Shown: one piece after another, positions 30,392 to 39,912 of the stretch | Layout: every line of letters starts with the position of its first letter | Position numbering within the stretch: the stretch's first letter is position 1 | DNA from: Calvatia gigantea | Lineage: Eukaryota > Basidiomycota > Agaricomycetes > Agaricales > Lycoperdaceae | Length of the DNA: 64,000 nucleotides | Direction of reading: 5' to 3' | Assembly: GCA_025093985.1 (NCBI GenBank) | Contig: JACAAK010000006.1 | Span: 1,054,001 to 1,118,000 of the forward strand | Position numbers and translations under genes: made by a program | Notes under the pieces: model-generated | Databases searched by the model: none | The model's input: the letters and a program-made list of their open reading frames with translations, nothing else | Told to the model about the DNA's origin: nothing

Positions 30392-32493
30392 TGCGCGGAT
30401 GCTGAAGTGTTATCAGCGGATCGTGACGCCATCCTTGAGAGACGGCGTTCACTCACCTTTCTATAGTGCTCTTTGATCCACTCGGCCTCATACCGGTGGC
30501 GCCAAAGCTGGCACGAGTGAGAGTCAGTGCGGTGCTCGCCACCGCAGTTCAGACACTTGAATTTGTGGGGACATGGCTGTCCCTCGGGGGTAGCCTTGTT
30601 GAGATCCTTAGGATGACAACAGCCGGCGACGGCGCGGTGGTTCTCAGAGGTATGAGGCCCAGCGCAGATGGGGCACCTGTTCGACCTGGATCGACAGATA
30701 GCGGTGGGGTGGCCCCAGTACCAGCAGCGCTGACACCAGGGGACCCCGGTACGGGCGGAAGCCTGCTGCACGCGGCAGGAGTGCGTTCCAATCTGGACGG
30801 TGCGCCCCACGAGACGCTTCATCCGAGTGCCGGTCTTAGAGTCGGCTAAGTCGAGCCAAGCTGTGCAGGTGTCAGAGCTGGCGGAATTGCGCGAGATGCG
30901 CGGGGTATGAGACAGCATGGCGAAGTCCTCGCGATGCGGAGACTTCGACAGATGGCCCAGGAGGCGTTCGACAGTCATGGCCTTACGCCCAAGCTCGTCG
31001 ATGAAGGGGATATCCACGATCCTGATGTAGGACGTGGAGTCGGGAACACGGAGCTGGAGCTTAACGCCCTCAGCAACCGCCTTGTGAGCCCACTTGTCTA
31101 TGATGGCGACATCCTTCGGGGTGGGGGCGAAATTAGTGAGCAGCGACCAAGAATTGGCCGTGCTCGAGCGAACCGACTCGATCCTACAACAGACGCGAGC
31201 TTGCACGAGGCCTCTGTTGATAACTTCAACAAAGTGGTTGGTCTGAGGGCGGGGGGCACCTTCCGGCACGGCGACCGCAGTCATGAGGAGTTGCCGACGG
31301 TTGGGACCAGCCGTGACATTGTCGGGGCGCTTGGACTTGCCTTGCGCCGAGGGTTCAGCCTCCCGAGCCATAGCTACGACTCGTTTGGGCTCAAGCTCTG
31401 GGAACGACTGCGCAACGCGCACAGCCGTAACCACAGGGATCTGGGCAGATTTGCCCTTACCAGAGGAAGATAGCGTCTGCGCGTACGATGACGGCACTGC
31501 CTTCTTCTTCTTGGTGATGTTAAGAGGGCGCACCGGACCAGGTTGGACCGGGGCACTCCTCCGTTGTTGCTGCAGGGCAAGGCGCTTCGCCTCTGCGTTC
31601 TTTCGGATCGACTCGACAAGATCCCGCTCACGACGAGCAGGGCGGACGGGCTGAAACGGAGGTGGTGGTACGGGAGCTCTAACCGGCTTCGATCTGCCGG
31701 ATCTAGGCGTGGAGCCTCCCATATCAGCGTCGACATCGCCCGAGCCAGATGGCCGAGGCGGGGGAGTAGCTCTCCTGTCAGGCAGGGGACGAGCGTAGCG
31801 AGAGGCAATGTTGGCCACAGCGTGACCCCCGAGCCAACTCGGATTAGACTGACCAGTTGGAGAGCGATCCAACCAGCCATTGTTAGACAGGGACTGGACA
31901 AACGCCAAGGCGGCGCCCAATACCACTGTGGTAGATTCCGCACTAAGCGGCATAGCATGCACAGACCTGAACCAGGAGGACAGGTTGTGCAGGGATTCGG
32001 CCACGCCCTGGACGTCCACAGCGAGGTGTTCTTCGTCACCTGCCAACGCCGCTACGGATGGAGCATACTCCAAGTCGCCGAACGACTCCACTGACATGTC
32101 TCTGCCAGCGGAGCTCCCAGGGGGATCGGTGGTGATCGCAGAAGCAGCAGCCCCGGGGGCCACTACCTCGTCCTCGTCATCGTCGAAAGAGTCCGCCATC
32201 TCCATAGGCGCAGGAGAGGGGGAGGTAGCACGAGAGGGAGCACGGGACCGAGGTCGGGCGGTTCCACTCGAGGAGGTTGATGATGGCGGCCGTGCCGTGA
32301 TCGGGACAGCGGCGTATCGTTGGCGCGTGCCCTCCCCAGAGGAAGCCTGGGTCGAGGCGCGGGTTTGGTAGCGGGGTTGTGGCTGCTGGGAGCCCACACC
32401 CGGAATACGAGCGATCGGGTCAGGGGACGATTGCGGCGGGACCGGGTCGTCAGCCCACGGGTCGTTTGATGAGCTGGGTGGCCTACGGCTCAT
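30388..32493 (-). CDS. LINE-D ORF1 protein
   Basis: This intact 701-residue ORF1 has the usual disordered N-terminal half and three C-terminal Cys/His knuckles. It differs from the LINE-B/E copies at a handful of positions, for instance ASAITTDPPG for ASAIATDPPG and QGVAESL for QGAAESL. The stop codon overlaps the ORF2 ATG. Its role as RNA-binding partner of ORF2 follows from the family. Confidence 0.92.
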   Translation of the reverse strand: MSRRPPSSSNDPWADDPVPPQSSPDPIARIPGVGSQQPQPRYQTRASTQASSGEGTRQRYAAVPITARPPSSTSSSGTARPRSRAPSRATSPSPAPMEMADSFDDDEDEVVAPGAAASAITTDPPGSSAGRDMSVESFGDLEYAPSVAALAGDEEHLAVDVQGVAESLHNLSSWFRSVHAMPLSAESTTVVLGAALAFVQSLSNNGWLDRSPTGQSNPSWLGGHAVANIASRYARPLPDRRATPPPRPSGSGDVDADMGGSTPRSGRSKPVRAPVPPPPFQPVRPARRERDLVESIRKNAEAKRLALQQQRRSAPVQPGPVRPLNITKKKKAVPSSYAQTLSSSGKGKSAQIPVVTAVRVAQSFPELEPKRVVAMAREAEPSAQGKSKRPDNVTAGPNRRQLLMTAVAVPEGAPRPQTNHFVEVINRGLVQARVCCRIESVRSSTANSWSLLTNFAPTPKDVAIIDKWAHKAVAEGVKLQLRVPDSTSYIRIVDIPFIDELGRKAMTVERLLGHLSKSPHREDFAMLSHTPRISRNSASSDTCTAWLDLADSKTGTRMKRLVGRTVQIGTHSCRVQQASARTGVPWCQRCWYWGHPTAICRSRSNRCPICAGPHTSENHRAVAGCCHPKDLNKATPEGQPCPHKFKCLNCGGEHRTDSHSCQLWRHRYEAEWIKEHYRKVSERRLSRMASRSADNTSASAQ

Positions 32494-32616
32494 ACCAGCG
32501 AGTATATCAGCAACTAGGGACGTGCCCTAGCCAAGCGTTGGGGTTGTGGTGTATTCGATACGACTAGACTACAGTAACCGCCCCGTTGATGGTGGTGGTT
32601 GCTGGAAAAGGAAGGT
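32494..32616 (-). promoter_or_regulatory. LINE-D 5' UTR
   Basis: This 123-nt leader matches those of LINE-A, -B and -E. It is the presumed internal promoter and ribosome-loading leader; no known motif was recognised in it. Confidence 0.55.
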
Positions 32617-33039
32617 CGGTGTCCCCGATTCCACACCCTATATCAGGATTGTGGATATTCCATTCATCGATGAACTCGGCTGCAAAGCCATGACCATTGA
32701 ACAGCTCCTGGGCCATCTGTCAAAGTCTCCGCACCGCGAGGACTTCGCCATGCTGTCTCATACCCCATGCATTTCGCACAACTCTGCCAGCTCTGACACT
32801 TGCACAGCTTGGCTCAACCTAGCCGACTCTAAGACTGGCACCCAGATGAAGCGTCTTGTGGGGTGCACTGTCCAGATTGGAATGCACTCCTGCCATGTGC
32901 AGCAGGCCTCCGCCCGTACCGGGGTCCCCTGGTGTCAGTGTTGCTGGTACTGGGGCCACCCCACTGCTATCTGTTGATCTCGGTCGAACAGGTGCCCTAT
33001 CTGCGCTGGGCCTCATACCTCTGAGAACCACTGTGCCAT
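32617..33039 (+). pseudogene. LINE-H ORF1 remnant, between LINE-D and LINE-E
   Basis: This plus-strand ORF1 piece runs from the VPDST segment through the first knuckle (CQCCWYWGH...C) to the second (ICAGPHTSENH). It has one in-frame stop (TGA after the first knuckle) and many CpG-type changes. It starts in the LINE-D duplication and ends at the LINE-E junction. Its continuation (AVAGCC to the ORF1 end) is at 4717-4918 on the opposite strand, beyond LINE-B. Confidence 0.88.
33025..33039. repeat. Target-site duplication half shared with the 3' flank of LINE-B
   Basis: GAACCACTGTGCCAT here is identical to the reverse complement of 4904-4918, next to the LINE-B poly(A). It is absent from the 3' flank of LINE-E. 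Confidence 0.9.
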
Positions 33040-33051
33040 GCTCTTTAATCC
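33040..33051. other. Filler bases at the LINE-E 5' junction
   Basis: Twelve bases, GCTCTTTAATCC, separate the duplication from the LINE 5' terminus ACCTTCC. Together with the next two bases they match 13 of 14 positions of the antisense strand of the ORF1 3' end (GCTCTTTGATCCAC). They look like a short inverted patch copied from the element during 5' end joining. Confidence 0.6.
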
Positions 33052-33174
33052 ACCTTCCTTTTCCAGCAACCACCACCATCAACGGGGCAGTTACTGTAGT
33101 CTAGTCGTATCGAATACACCACAACCCCAACGCTTGGCTAGGGCACGTCCCTAGTTGCTGATATACTCGCTGGT
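33052..33174 (+). promoter_or_regulatory. LINE-E 5' UTR
   Basis: This 123-nt leader begins ACCTTCCTTTTCC and precedes the ORF1 ATG. It is conserved in all copies that reach the 5' end and is the presumed internal promoter. Confidence 0.55.
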
Positions 33175-35280
33175 ATGAGCCGTAGGCCACCCAGCTCATC
33201 AAACGACCCGTGGGCTGACGACCCGGTCCCGCCACAATCGTCCCCTGACCCGATCGCTCGTATTCCGGGTGTGGGCTCCCAGCAGCCACAACCCCGCTAC
33301 CAAACCCACGCCTCGACCCAGGCTTCCTCTGGGGAGGGCACGCGCCAACGATACGCCGCTGTCCCGATCACGGCACGGCCGCCATCATCAACCTCCTCGA
33401 GTGGAACCGCCCGACCTCGGTCCCGTGCTCCCTCTCGTGCTACCTCCCCCTCTCCTGCGCCTATGGAGATGGCGGATTCTTTCGACGATGACGAGGACGA
33501 GGTAGTGGCCCCCGGGGCTGCTGCTTCTGCGATCGCCACCGATCCCCCTGGGAGCTCCGCTGGCAGAGACATGTCAGTGGAGTCGTTCGGCGACTTGGAG
33601 TATGCTCCATCCGTAGCGGCGTTGGCAGGTGACGAAGAACACCTCGCTGTGGACGTCCAGGGCGCGGCCGAATCCCTGCACAACCTGTCCTCCTGGTTCA
33701 GGTCCGTGCATGCTATGCCGCTCAGCGCGGAATCTACCACAGTGGTATTGGGCGCTGCCTTGGCGTTTGTCCAGTCCCTGTCTAACAATGGCTGGTTGGA
33801 TCGCTCTCCAACTGGTCAGTCTAATCCGAGTTGGCTCAGGGGTCACGCTGTGGCCAACATTGCCTCTCGCTACGCTCGTCCCCTGCCTGACAGGAGAGCT
33901 ACTCCCCCGCCTCGGCCATCTGGCTCGGGCGATGTCGACGCTGATATGGGAGGCTCCACGCCTAGATCCGGCAGATCGAAGCCGGTTAGAGCTCCCGTAC
34001 CACCACCTCCGTTTCAGCCCGTCCGCCCTGCTCGTCGTGAGTGGGATCTTGTCGAGTCGATCCGAAAGAACGCAGAGGCGAAGCGCCTTGCCCTGCAGCA
34101 ACAACGGAGGAGTGCCCCGGTCCAACCTGGTCCGGTGCGCCCTCTTAACATCACCAAGAAGAAGAAGGCAGTACCGTCCTCGTACGCGCAGACGCTATCT
34201 TCCTCTGGTAAGGGCAAATCTGCCCAGATCCCTGTGGTTACGGCTGTGCGCGTTGCGCAGTCGTTCCCAGAGCTTGAGCCCAAACGAGTCGTAGCTATGG
34301 CTCGGGAGGCTGAACCCTCGGCGCAAGGCAAGTCCAAGCGCCCCGACAATGTCACGGCTGGTCCCAACCGTCGGCAACTCCTCATGACTGCGGTCGCCGT
34401 GCCGGAAGGTGCCCCCCGCCCTCAGACCAACCACTTTGTTGAAGTTATCAACAGAGGCCTCGTGCAAGCTCGCGTCCGTTGCAGGATCGAGTCGGTTCGC
34501 TCGAGCACGGCCAATTCTTGGTCGCTGCTCACTAATTTCGCCCCCACCCCGAAGGATGTCGCCATCATAGACGAGTGGGCTCATAAGGCGGTTGCTGAGG
34601 GCGTTAAGCTCCAGCTCCGTGTTCCCGACTCCACGTCCTACATCAGGATCGTGGATATCCCCTTCATCGACGAGCTTGGGCGCAAGGCCATGACTGTCGA
34701 ACGCCTTCTGGGCCATCTGTCGAAGTCTCCGCATCGCGAGGACTTCGCCATGCTGTCTCATACCCCGCGCATCTCGCGCAATTCCGCCAGCTCTGACACC
34801 TGCACAGCTTGGCTCGACTTAGCCGACTCTAAGACCGGCACTCGGATGAAGCGTCTCGTGGGGCGCACCGTCCAGATTGGAACGCACTCCTGCCGCGTGC
34901 AGCAGGCTTCCGCCCGTACCGGGGTCCCCTGGTGTCAGCGCTGCTGGTACTGGGGCCACCCCACTGCTATCTGTCAATCCCGGTTGAACAGGTGCCCCAT
35001 CTGCGCTGGGCCTCATACCTCTGAGAACCACCGCGCCGTCGCCGGCTGTTGTCATCCTAAGGATCTCAACAAGGCTACCCCCGAGGGACAGCCATGTCCC
35101 CACAAATTCAAGTGTCTGAACTGCGGTGGCGAGCACCGCGCTGACTCTCACTCGTGCCAGCTTTGGCGCCACCGGTATGAGGCCGAGTGGATCAAAGAGC
35201 ACTACAGAAAGGTGAGTGAACGCCGTCTCTCAAGGATGGCGTCACGATCCGCTGATAACACTTCAGCATCTGCGCAATGA
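33175..35280 (+). CDS. LINE-E ORF1 protein
   Basis: This intact 701-residue ORF1 starts MSRRPPSSSNDPW. Residues 1-330 are rich in Pro, Ser, Arg and Asp/Glu with no predicted fold. The knuckles are C587-X2-C-X4-H-X4-C600, a CPIC-type cluster from C607, and C647-X2-C650-X3-H654...C661. Near the 3' end (35207-35220) the RNA contains AAGGTGAGTG, which resembles a fungal 5' splice site, but the frame continues and no copy shows its use. The TGA (35278-35280) overlaps the ORF2 ATG. Confidence 0.93.
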   Translation: MSRRPPSSSNDPWADDPVPPQSSPDPIARIPGVGSQQPQPRYQTHASTQASSGEGTRQRYAAVPITARPPSSTSSSGTARPRSRAPSRATSPSPAPMEMADSFDDDEDEVVAPGAAASAIATDPPGSSAGRDMSVESFGDLEYAPSVAALAGDEEHLAVDVQGAAESLHNLSSWFRSVHAMPLSAESTTVVLGAALAFVQSLSNNGWLDRSPTGQSNPSWLRGHAVANIASRYARPLPDRRATPPPRPSGSGDVDADMGGSTPRSGRSKPVRAPVPPPPFQPVRPARREWDLVESIRKNAEAKRLALQQQRRSAPVQPGPVRPLNITKKKKAVPSSYAQTLSSSGKGKSAQIPVVTAVRVAQSFPELEPKRVVAMAREAEPSAQGKSKRPDNVTAGPNRRQLLMTAVAVPEGAPRPQTNHFVEVINRGLVQARVRCRIESVRSSTANSWSLLTNFAPTPKDVAIIDEWAHKAVAEGVKLQLRVPDSTSYIRIVDIPFIDELGRKAMTVERLLGHLSKSPHREDFAMLSHTPRISRNSASSDTCTAWLDLADSKTGTRMKRLVGRTVQIGTHSCRVQQASARTGVPWCQRCWYWGHPTAICQSRLNRCPICAGPHTSENHRAVAGCCHPKDLNKATPEGQPCPHKFKCLNCGGEHRADSHSCQLWRHRYEAEWIKEHYRKVSERRLSRMASRSADNTSASAQ

Positions 35281-38200
35281 ACCCCGAGCCTGACGAGTTG
35301 AAGCGTTTCGTGAAGGGTAGATTACGTATCTTGTCGTTTAATGTAGCAAAGAATTATACATTATTGGACACACTGCTAGAGTCTGAGAAAGACAACTTCG
35401 ACATCATTCTTGTCCAGGAGCCACCCTGGCGAACGATTAGATCCGCCCCCTCGACGCTCGACGCCGAGGGTGAGCCCGTCATCGGAGCACCTAAGCACCC
35501 TGAGTGGTTGTATATGGTGAGGCTGGCCTCCACTGCGGAGGAGCGAGATCGACCGCGTGTTATGGCTTTTGTCCACACGCGGATCAAGAGACTGAGGCCC
35601 TCGCTTAGGCGGGACCTCATTGATCACCGGGATGTGATGGTTCTTACCATCTTCAATCACGGTCGTGAACGCCACTTCATGAACGTCTATTCTGATGATG
35701 AGCACACTGCGATCAAGCTTCTCTATGAGAAGCGCGATTCTCTACCCCAGATTCATTACATGGGAGGCGATTTCAATTGCCATTCGCGTGAGTGGGACGA
35801 TGGCGTCCCGCATCACCACCGACCCGCCCAGCAGCTTCTGGAAGCTGCCGACGACCTCGGCCTTGGGATCTGGTTGCCAGATTCCAGGGCTTCTACTCAT
35901 GTACCTCGAGATCCGACCAAACGCCAATCGGTGATTGATCTGATCTTCGTCTCCGATCTCAGGTGGCGCATCGCGCGTCCCCAGATCAGATCGGATCTGA
36001 CAGGCCCATCGGACCACCATCCGCTGTCTGTCACGATCCCTATCCGCCCTGAGGACATTACAAATGTCAGAAGGGCTTTCCCCAAGAACTCGGCAGCGAC
36101 TGCGGAATTGCAGTTCCTGGATGAGATCAGAGAAGGGGTGTATGGTCTTCGTGATCATCCCCTTAATTCAGCTCGGGATGTTAATGTCCTGGCATCGGCC
36201 ATTGGGTCGGTGTTCTCTGCAGCGTGGCATCGCCACACTGTGGAGGTGCACATCTCCGCAAAGTCTCAACCCTGGTGGGATGAGGACTGCAGAGTCGCCC
36301 TTCAGGTCCATAGGGATTCTTCGGACCCTGCGGACTGGAAGGCATTTCGACGCGTTGTGGCGTCTAAGAAGCGCAAATTCTTTGATGAGAAGATTGAGGA
36401 AATTGCTGAGACCAACAAGCGCCCCTGGGACCTTATGGAATGGGTCAAGGCGCGCAAGTTGCCTGCGTGCGAGGCTATCTCCTATCAGGGGGAGCCTTGT
36501 CACACTATGGACTCCCTGTGGGAGGCCCTTCACGGTACCTACAACTCCGCTTCCGGGCGCGAGTGTGATACCCCCGTTATTGATCCGCTCCCTACGCTGA
36601 CGCGGCGGGAATGGGTGGACTTCTCAGCCAAGGAACTGGTGGACGCGTTATCCGCCTGCTCTAAGGTCTCTGCGCCGGGCCCCGACCACGTTACGTGGAA
36701 GATGCTCAAACAGATCGTGCTTGGGGATGCCCTGCCGGTCTTCGTACGTCTAGCTAGCGCCTGTATTCGTTTAGGTTGCTGGCCGGAGTATTTTAAAGAA
36801 TCTATGTCAGTTATTATCCCTAAGCCGGGTAAGCCTGCATATTCTACACCCAAGGCCTTTAGGCCTATAGTACTTCTCAACACGCTGGGTAAGCTGTTCG
36901 AGAAAATGATTGCGACTAGGCTCCAGTTTGACTCTGTCAAATTTGGGGTCTTTCACCCTAATCAGCTCGGAGGTGTGATCCAACGGTCCACTGAAGATGC
37001 TGGCCTGATGCTGACCCACATCGTAAGAGCGGGTTGGGCTAAGGGCCTCAGGACTAGCGTTGTGGCTTTTGACATAGCGCAGTTCTTCCCGTCATTGCAC
37101 CATGATATGCTGGTAGCAATACTTCGCAAGCAAGGATTCGCCCCTGAGTTGGTTGAGTTCTTTGCGCACTACCTAGTAGGACGGAAGACCCAGTATTGCT
37201 GGGACTCCTTCAAGTCCGAACCATTTCCATCGGATGTGGGGGTGGGGCAGGGTTCTGCCCTCTCTCCCGTCCTGTCGGCCTTATACATAGCTCCGCTAAT
37301 GTGGCTTTTCGACAGGGAGGCGTCACGTCTTGGGACGACTCTTCTGTCATATGTTGATGATGGCACCATCATTGCCCAGTCGAAGGACTGGGGATCTAAC
37401 CTTGTGGCTCTTAAGGAGGCATATGGTATTATATTCAGGCTCTTTGAGCGCTTCGCCTTGGTACTTGAGCATGACAAGTCTGAGGTCTTCCACTTCTCCC
37501 GTAAGCACGGGGATGATAATCCACCGATTGACCTGGGCTTTGCCCCGTTCACTGGTGATACGCCACTCCGGCCCAAGCCTTATTGGAGGTATCTGGGCTT
37601 CTACTTCGACCGCGCCCTTACCTTCAAGGAGCACGTTCGTTACTATTCTACTAAAGCACTCTCCACGGTGAAGGCCATGAAGATGCTTGGTAATTCTACG
37701 AGGGGCTTGCGGCCTATGCAGAAGCGCCTCCTCTATCGGTCGTGTGTTGTTCCGATTGCGACATACGGCTTTAAACTCTGGTTCTTCAAGGGCTCTCGCT
37801 GTAAGGCGGCCCTTAAGAGTCTGAACGTCATGCAGAGACGGGCGGCCCTGTGGATTACAGGTGCCTTTCGGACTGCCCCTACTGGGGCCGCGGAGTCATT
37901 CGCGGGTCTCATACCTATCCAGCTTCATATACAGAAGCTTGCTGTCAGGTCGGACTACAGGATTAAGACACTGTCACCTAACCATCCTCTCAGGGCCCTT
38001 ATGAGCCCTGAATACTCTGGGTCTGCTAAATTGCACACTCGTTCTATCGGCCTTATGTCTCCTGCGATCCGCAAGAAGACTAAGGGCTCCTTAATCCAGG
38101 CTGACGCCAGCCTAGTGAACCTCGTCGAGGAATTTGAGCCTATGGCTTCAATTAATCGACCCGGGTACCGCCTGATGGACTGCCACCCTGAGCAGGTGTC

Positions 38201-39179
38201 GTTCATGGAGGTGAAGCTCAATGCGGAGGGTAATACCGACCCCGAGCATATGTATGCTCTCAATGCGTGCCTTAGGGAGTGCAGGGAGGATCTCGGGATT
38301 GTCCATATGGCGACGGACGCAAGTCTGCCGCTCCATGGCAAGTTCCAGGCAGTTTCGTCTGCCCATGTCTACCGCCAGCGGGAGTGCCTTCGGGAGATCA
38401 CTCGCGTGGCAGGCCGAGTTACAGCACCTGATGCTGAGCTCATGGCCATTGCGCTTGGCATTCATTTTGCTCTTAGGCAGGATGACGTCAGGCTTATACG
38501 GGTATTCACTGACTCTATTGCGTCAGCGAAGCTTGTAGTTGATCCGTCTACGCACTCCGGGCAGATGATGTCCCAGGGAGTGTGTGTGGCGCTTAAACGA
38601 TGGCTCTCTGGGGATCCCCGGAGAGGCGTTGAATTCCTCGCTGTCCCTTCTTCCGAGAAGTGGGAGTTCCACCATGCTGTTCACCGGCATGTTACCTCGT
38701 TCCCTCAGGTCGCTTATGGCCCGAGGCCGTTCACTTCTATTGCCCGCCTGCGCAAAGAGGCGGTCGATGACGTTCTGGAGTCATGGCGTCAGCTGTACTC
38801 TACCTCTTCTTACAAGGGGCACAGTAGTATGGATCTTGCTTCCGGGGCAGATCCGTCTATTCCGGGGAAGCCGACCTACCTTTCTGGTGGGCCCTGGCTT
38901 CCTCATGTTAGCGGCTCTAACTCGCTGTGTGCGAGGGCCGTGCGTGCCGTTACTGGTCATGCTCCGATTGGGTCGTACCGTGTACGATTCTTTCCGAACG
39001 AAAGCGTTGGCTGCTCGTGTGGCGCCGCTCTCGAGGGGCGCTATCACATTTTCGTCAGGTGTCCCAACCACAAGAGGGAGCTTGACAGACCTCCTCAGAC
39101 CATTCGTGAGCTGATTGACTTCCTGAACGCGAACCCTGGTGCTTTCGCGTTCAGACCAGATGATGCTGGGATCGGCTGA
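35277..39179 (+). CDS. LINE-E ORF2: endonuclease, reverse transcriptase, RNase H
   Basis: This is an intact 1300-residue ORF2. The APE endonuclease motifs are FNVAKN, QEPPW, GGDFNCHS (Asp at 35769-35771) and SDHH (36009 onward). The RT motifs are IIPKPGKPAYSTPKAFRPI, FDIAQFFPS, VGQGSALSP and YVDD (37350-37361). The RNase H residues are Asp (38316), Glu (38436) and Asp (38511), and the C-terminal CSCG...H...C cluster starts at 39012. One conservative change from LINE-B and LINE-D is TWKMLKQ for TWRMLKQ. The protein should nick target DNA, prime on the 3' hydroxyl and copy the element RNA, as in the Tad1 and I groups. Activity is inferred from integrity. Confidence 0.94.
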   Translation: MNPEPDELKRFVKGRLRILSFNVAKNYTLLDTLLESEKDNFDIILVQEPPWRTIRSAPSTLDAEGEPVIGAPKHPEWLYMVRLASTAEERDRPRVMAFVHTRIKRLRPSLRRDLIDHRDVMVLTIFNHGRERHFMNVYSDDEHTAIKLLYEKRDSLPQIHYMGGDFNCHSREWDDGVPHHHRPAQQLLEAADDLGLGIWLPDSRASTHVPRDPTKRQSVIDLIFVSDLRWRIARPQIRSDLTGPSDHHPLSVTIPIRPEDITNVRRAFPKNSAATAELQFLDEIREGVYGLRDHPLNSARDVNVLASAIGSVFSAAWHRHTVEVHISAKSQPWWDEDCRVALQVHRDSSDPADWKAFRRVVASKKRKFFDEKIEEIAETNKRPWDLMEWVKARKLPACEAISYQGEPCHTMDSLWEALHGTYNSASGRECDTPVIDPLPTLTRREWVDFSAKELVDALSACSKVSAPGPDHVTWKMLKQIVLGDALPVFVRLASACIRLGCWPEYFKESMSVIIPKPGKPAYSTPKAFRPIVLLNTLGKLFEKMIATRLQFDSVKFGVFHPNQLGGVIQRSTEDAGLMLTHIVRAGWAKGLRTSVVAFDIAQFFPSLHHDMLVAILRKQGFAPELVEFFAHYLVGRKTQYCWDSFKSEPFPSDVGVGQGSALSPVLSALYIAPLMWLFDREASRLGTTLLSYVDDGTIIAQSKDWGSNLVALKEAYGIIFRLFERFALVLEHDKSEVFHFSRKHGDDNPPIDLGFAPFTGDTPLRPKPYWRYLGFYFDRALTFKEHVRYYSTKALSTVKAMKMLGNSTRGLRPMQKRLLYRSCVVPIATYGFKLWFFKGSRCKAALKSLNVMQRRAALWITGAFRTAPTGAAESFAGLIPIQLHIQKLAVRSDYRIKTLSPNHPLRALMSPEYSGSAKLHTRSIGLMSPAIRKKTKGSLIQADASLVNLVEEFEPMASINRPGYRLMDCHPEQVSFMEVKLNAEGNTDPEHMYALNACLRECREDLGIVHMATDASLPLHGKFQAVSSAHVYRQRECLREITRVAGRVTAPDAELMAIALGIHFALRQDDVRLIRVFTDSIASAKLVVDPSTHSGQMMSQGVCVALKRWLSGDPRRGVEFLAVPSSEKWEFHHAVHRHVTSFPQVAYGPRPFTSIARLRKEAVDDVLESWRQLYSTSSYKGHSSMDLASGADPSIPGKPTYLSGGPWLPHVSGSNSLCARAVRAVTGHAPIGSYRVRFFPNESVGCSCGAALEGRYHIFVRCPNHKRELDRPPQTIRELIDFLNANPGAFAFRPDDAGIG

Positions 39180-39912
39180 GCTGGCGCGCGTGGGGGGCTC
39201 CTACGGGGTCGCTGGTCTTCTGGCCTACTGGGGGGGGAAGTTGTAAGGCAACAGGGGTGGGGTCCCTGGGGGGTGCTTCTGGCCTCGGCTAGTGGTGCTC
39301 CTTTCCTGGGCCTGGCTGGGGGCCTCGTAGCGGGCGGAGGCGTAAAATAACGGGGGTGGGGTCCCCGGGTGGCAGTGCGGGTTCGTCCTGCTAAGCTGCT
39401 TTCTTGGGCACCGTCTGGGCGGCGCTTCGAGTTGCTACCCTGTCTGCTGTGTTGTTCTGGGTCGGGACTGGGCTGATACCCTTCCACTTGGGAAGCTGGG
39501 GGTAAGGTGGCTCCAAGCGGGGGCTCCTTGCGCTGGATCTCCTGACTACACCTGTCCCCCTGAGGGCACTCGGCCGCCGTTGCCGCTGGGTCCACCTCTT
39601 GAGGGATGATCAGGGCACCGCCGCTTTGCGGCGATGCGTCACTGGGTGTACACCACAAGACCTGGGCAACTGGGTCTTCTTCAATGTGATGGGCATTTCG
39701 GGGGACCGGGGGATTTGGCAAGTAGGGATGGTCCGGTCTGGTCTGGGTTAGCGCTTGGGTTGGGTTGGGTCGTTTCCGAACAGTAGATTACTCTTAACTC
39801 ATCGTACCTTGTAGTTGGGGCTTTGTACTTAGCTACGCGCGGACTGCGATCGGGCACCGCGATATAAATTGGCGCAAGCCATGAATTAAAAAAAAAAAAA
39901 AAAAAAAAAAAA
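39180..39912 (+). other. LINE-E 3' UTR and poly(A) tail
   Basis: A GC-rich untranslated region of about 708 nt ends GCGATATAAATTGGCGCAAG and is followed by 25 A. The final segment can fold as UGGC-GCAA-GCCA (39870-39881). The extreme 3' sequence is the best conserved part of the 3' UTR among old and young copies, as expected if ORF2 recognises it. Confidence 0.85.

Larger units (their letters stand above)
25758..32616 (-). mobile_element. LINE-D: full-length Tad1-like LINE with perfect target-site duplication
   Basis: This is a complete 6859-bp element with poly(A) tail (poly(T) at 25758-25780), 3' UTR, ORF2, ORF1 and 5' UTR, with both ORFs open. It is flanked by an exact 14-bp duplication GTGTCCCCGATTCC (25744-25757 and 32619-32632), with two extra bases (32617-32618) at the 5' junction. 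This is the cleanest intact copy in the window: complete, coding, and undisturbed since insertion. It lies antisense in ORF1 of the older LINE-H. Confidence 0.96.
33052..39912 (+). mobile_element. LINE-E: full-length Tad1-like LINE, both ORFs open
   Basis: This complete 6861-bp plus-strand element has a leader (33052-33174), ORF1, ORF2, 3' UTR and a 25-nt A-tract (39888-39912). Its left flank is LINE-H and its right flank is Copia-1, and the two do not form a duplication. They do pair with the flanks of LINE-B. It is the inverted partner of LINE-B and nearly identical to it in sequence. Confidence 0.94.

Noticed and set aside
35207..35220. AAGGTGAGTG near the end of ORF1 as a splice donor, and the LINE-H junction as a spliced product
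   Set aside because: The LINE-H junction does not fall at this GT and has no AG acceptor rule; the frame is continuous in all intact copies. A microhomology deletion fits better.
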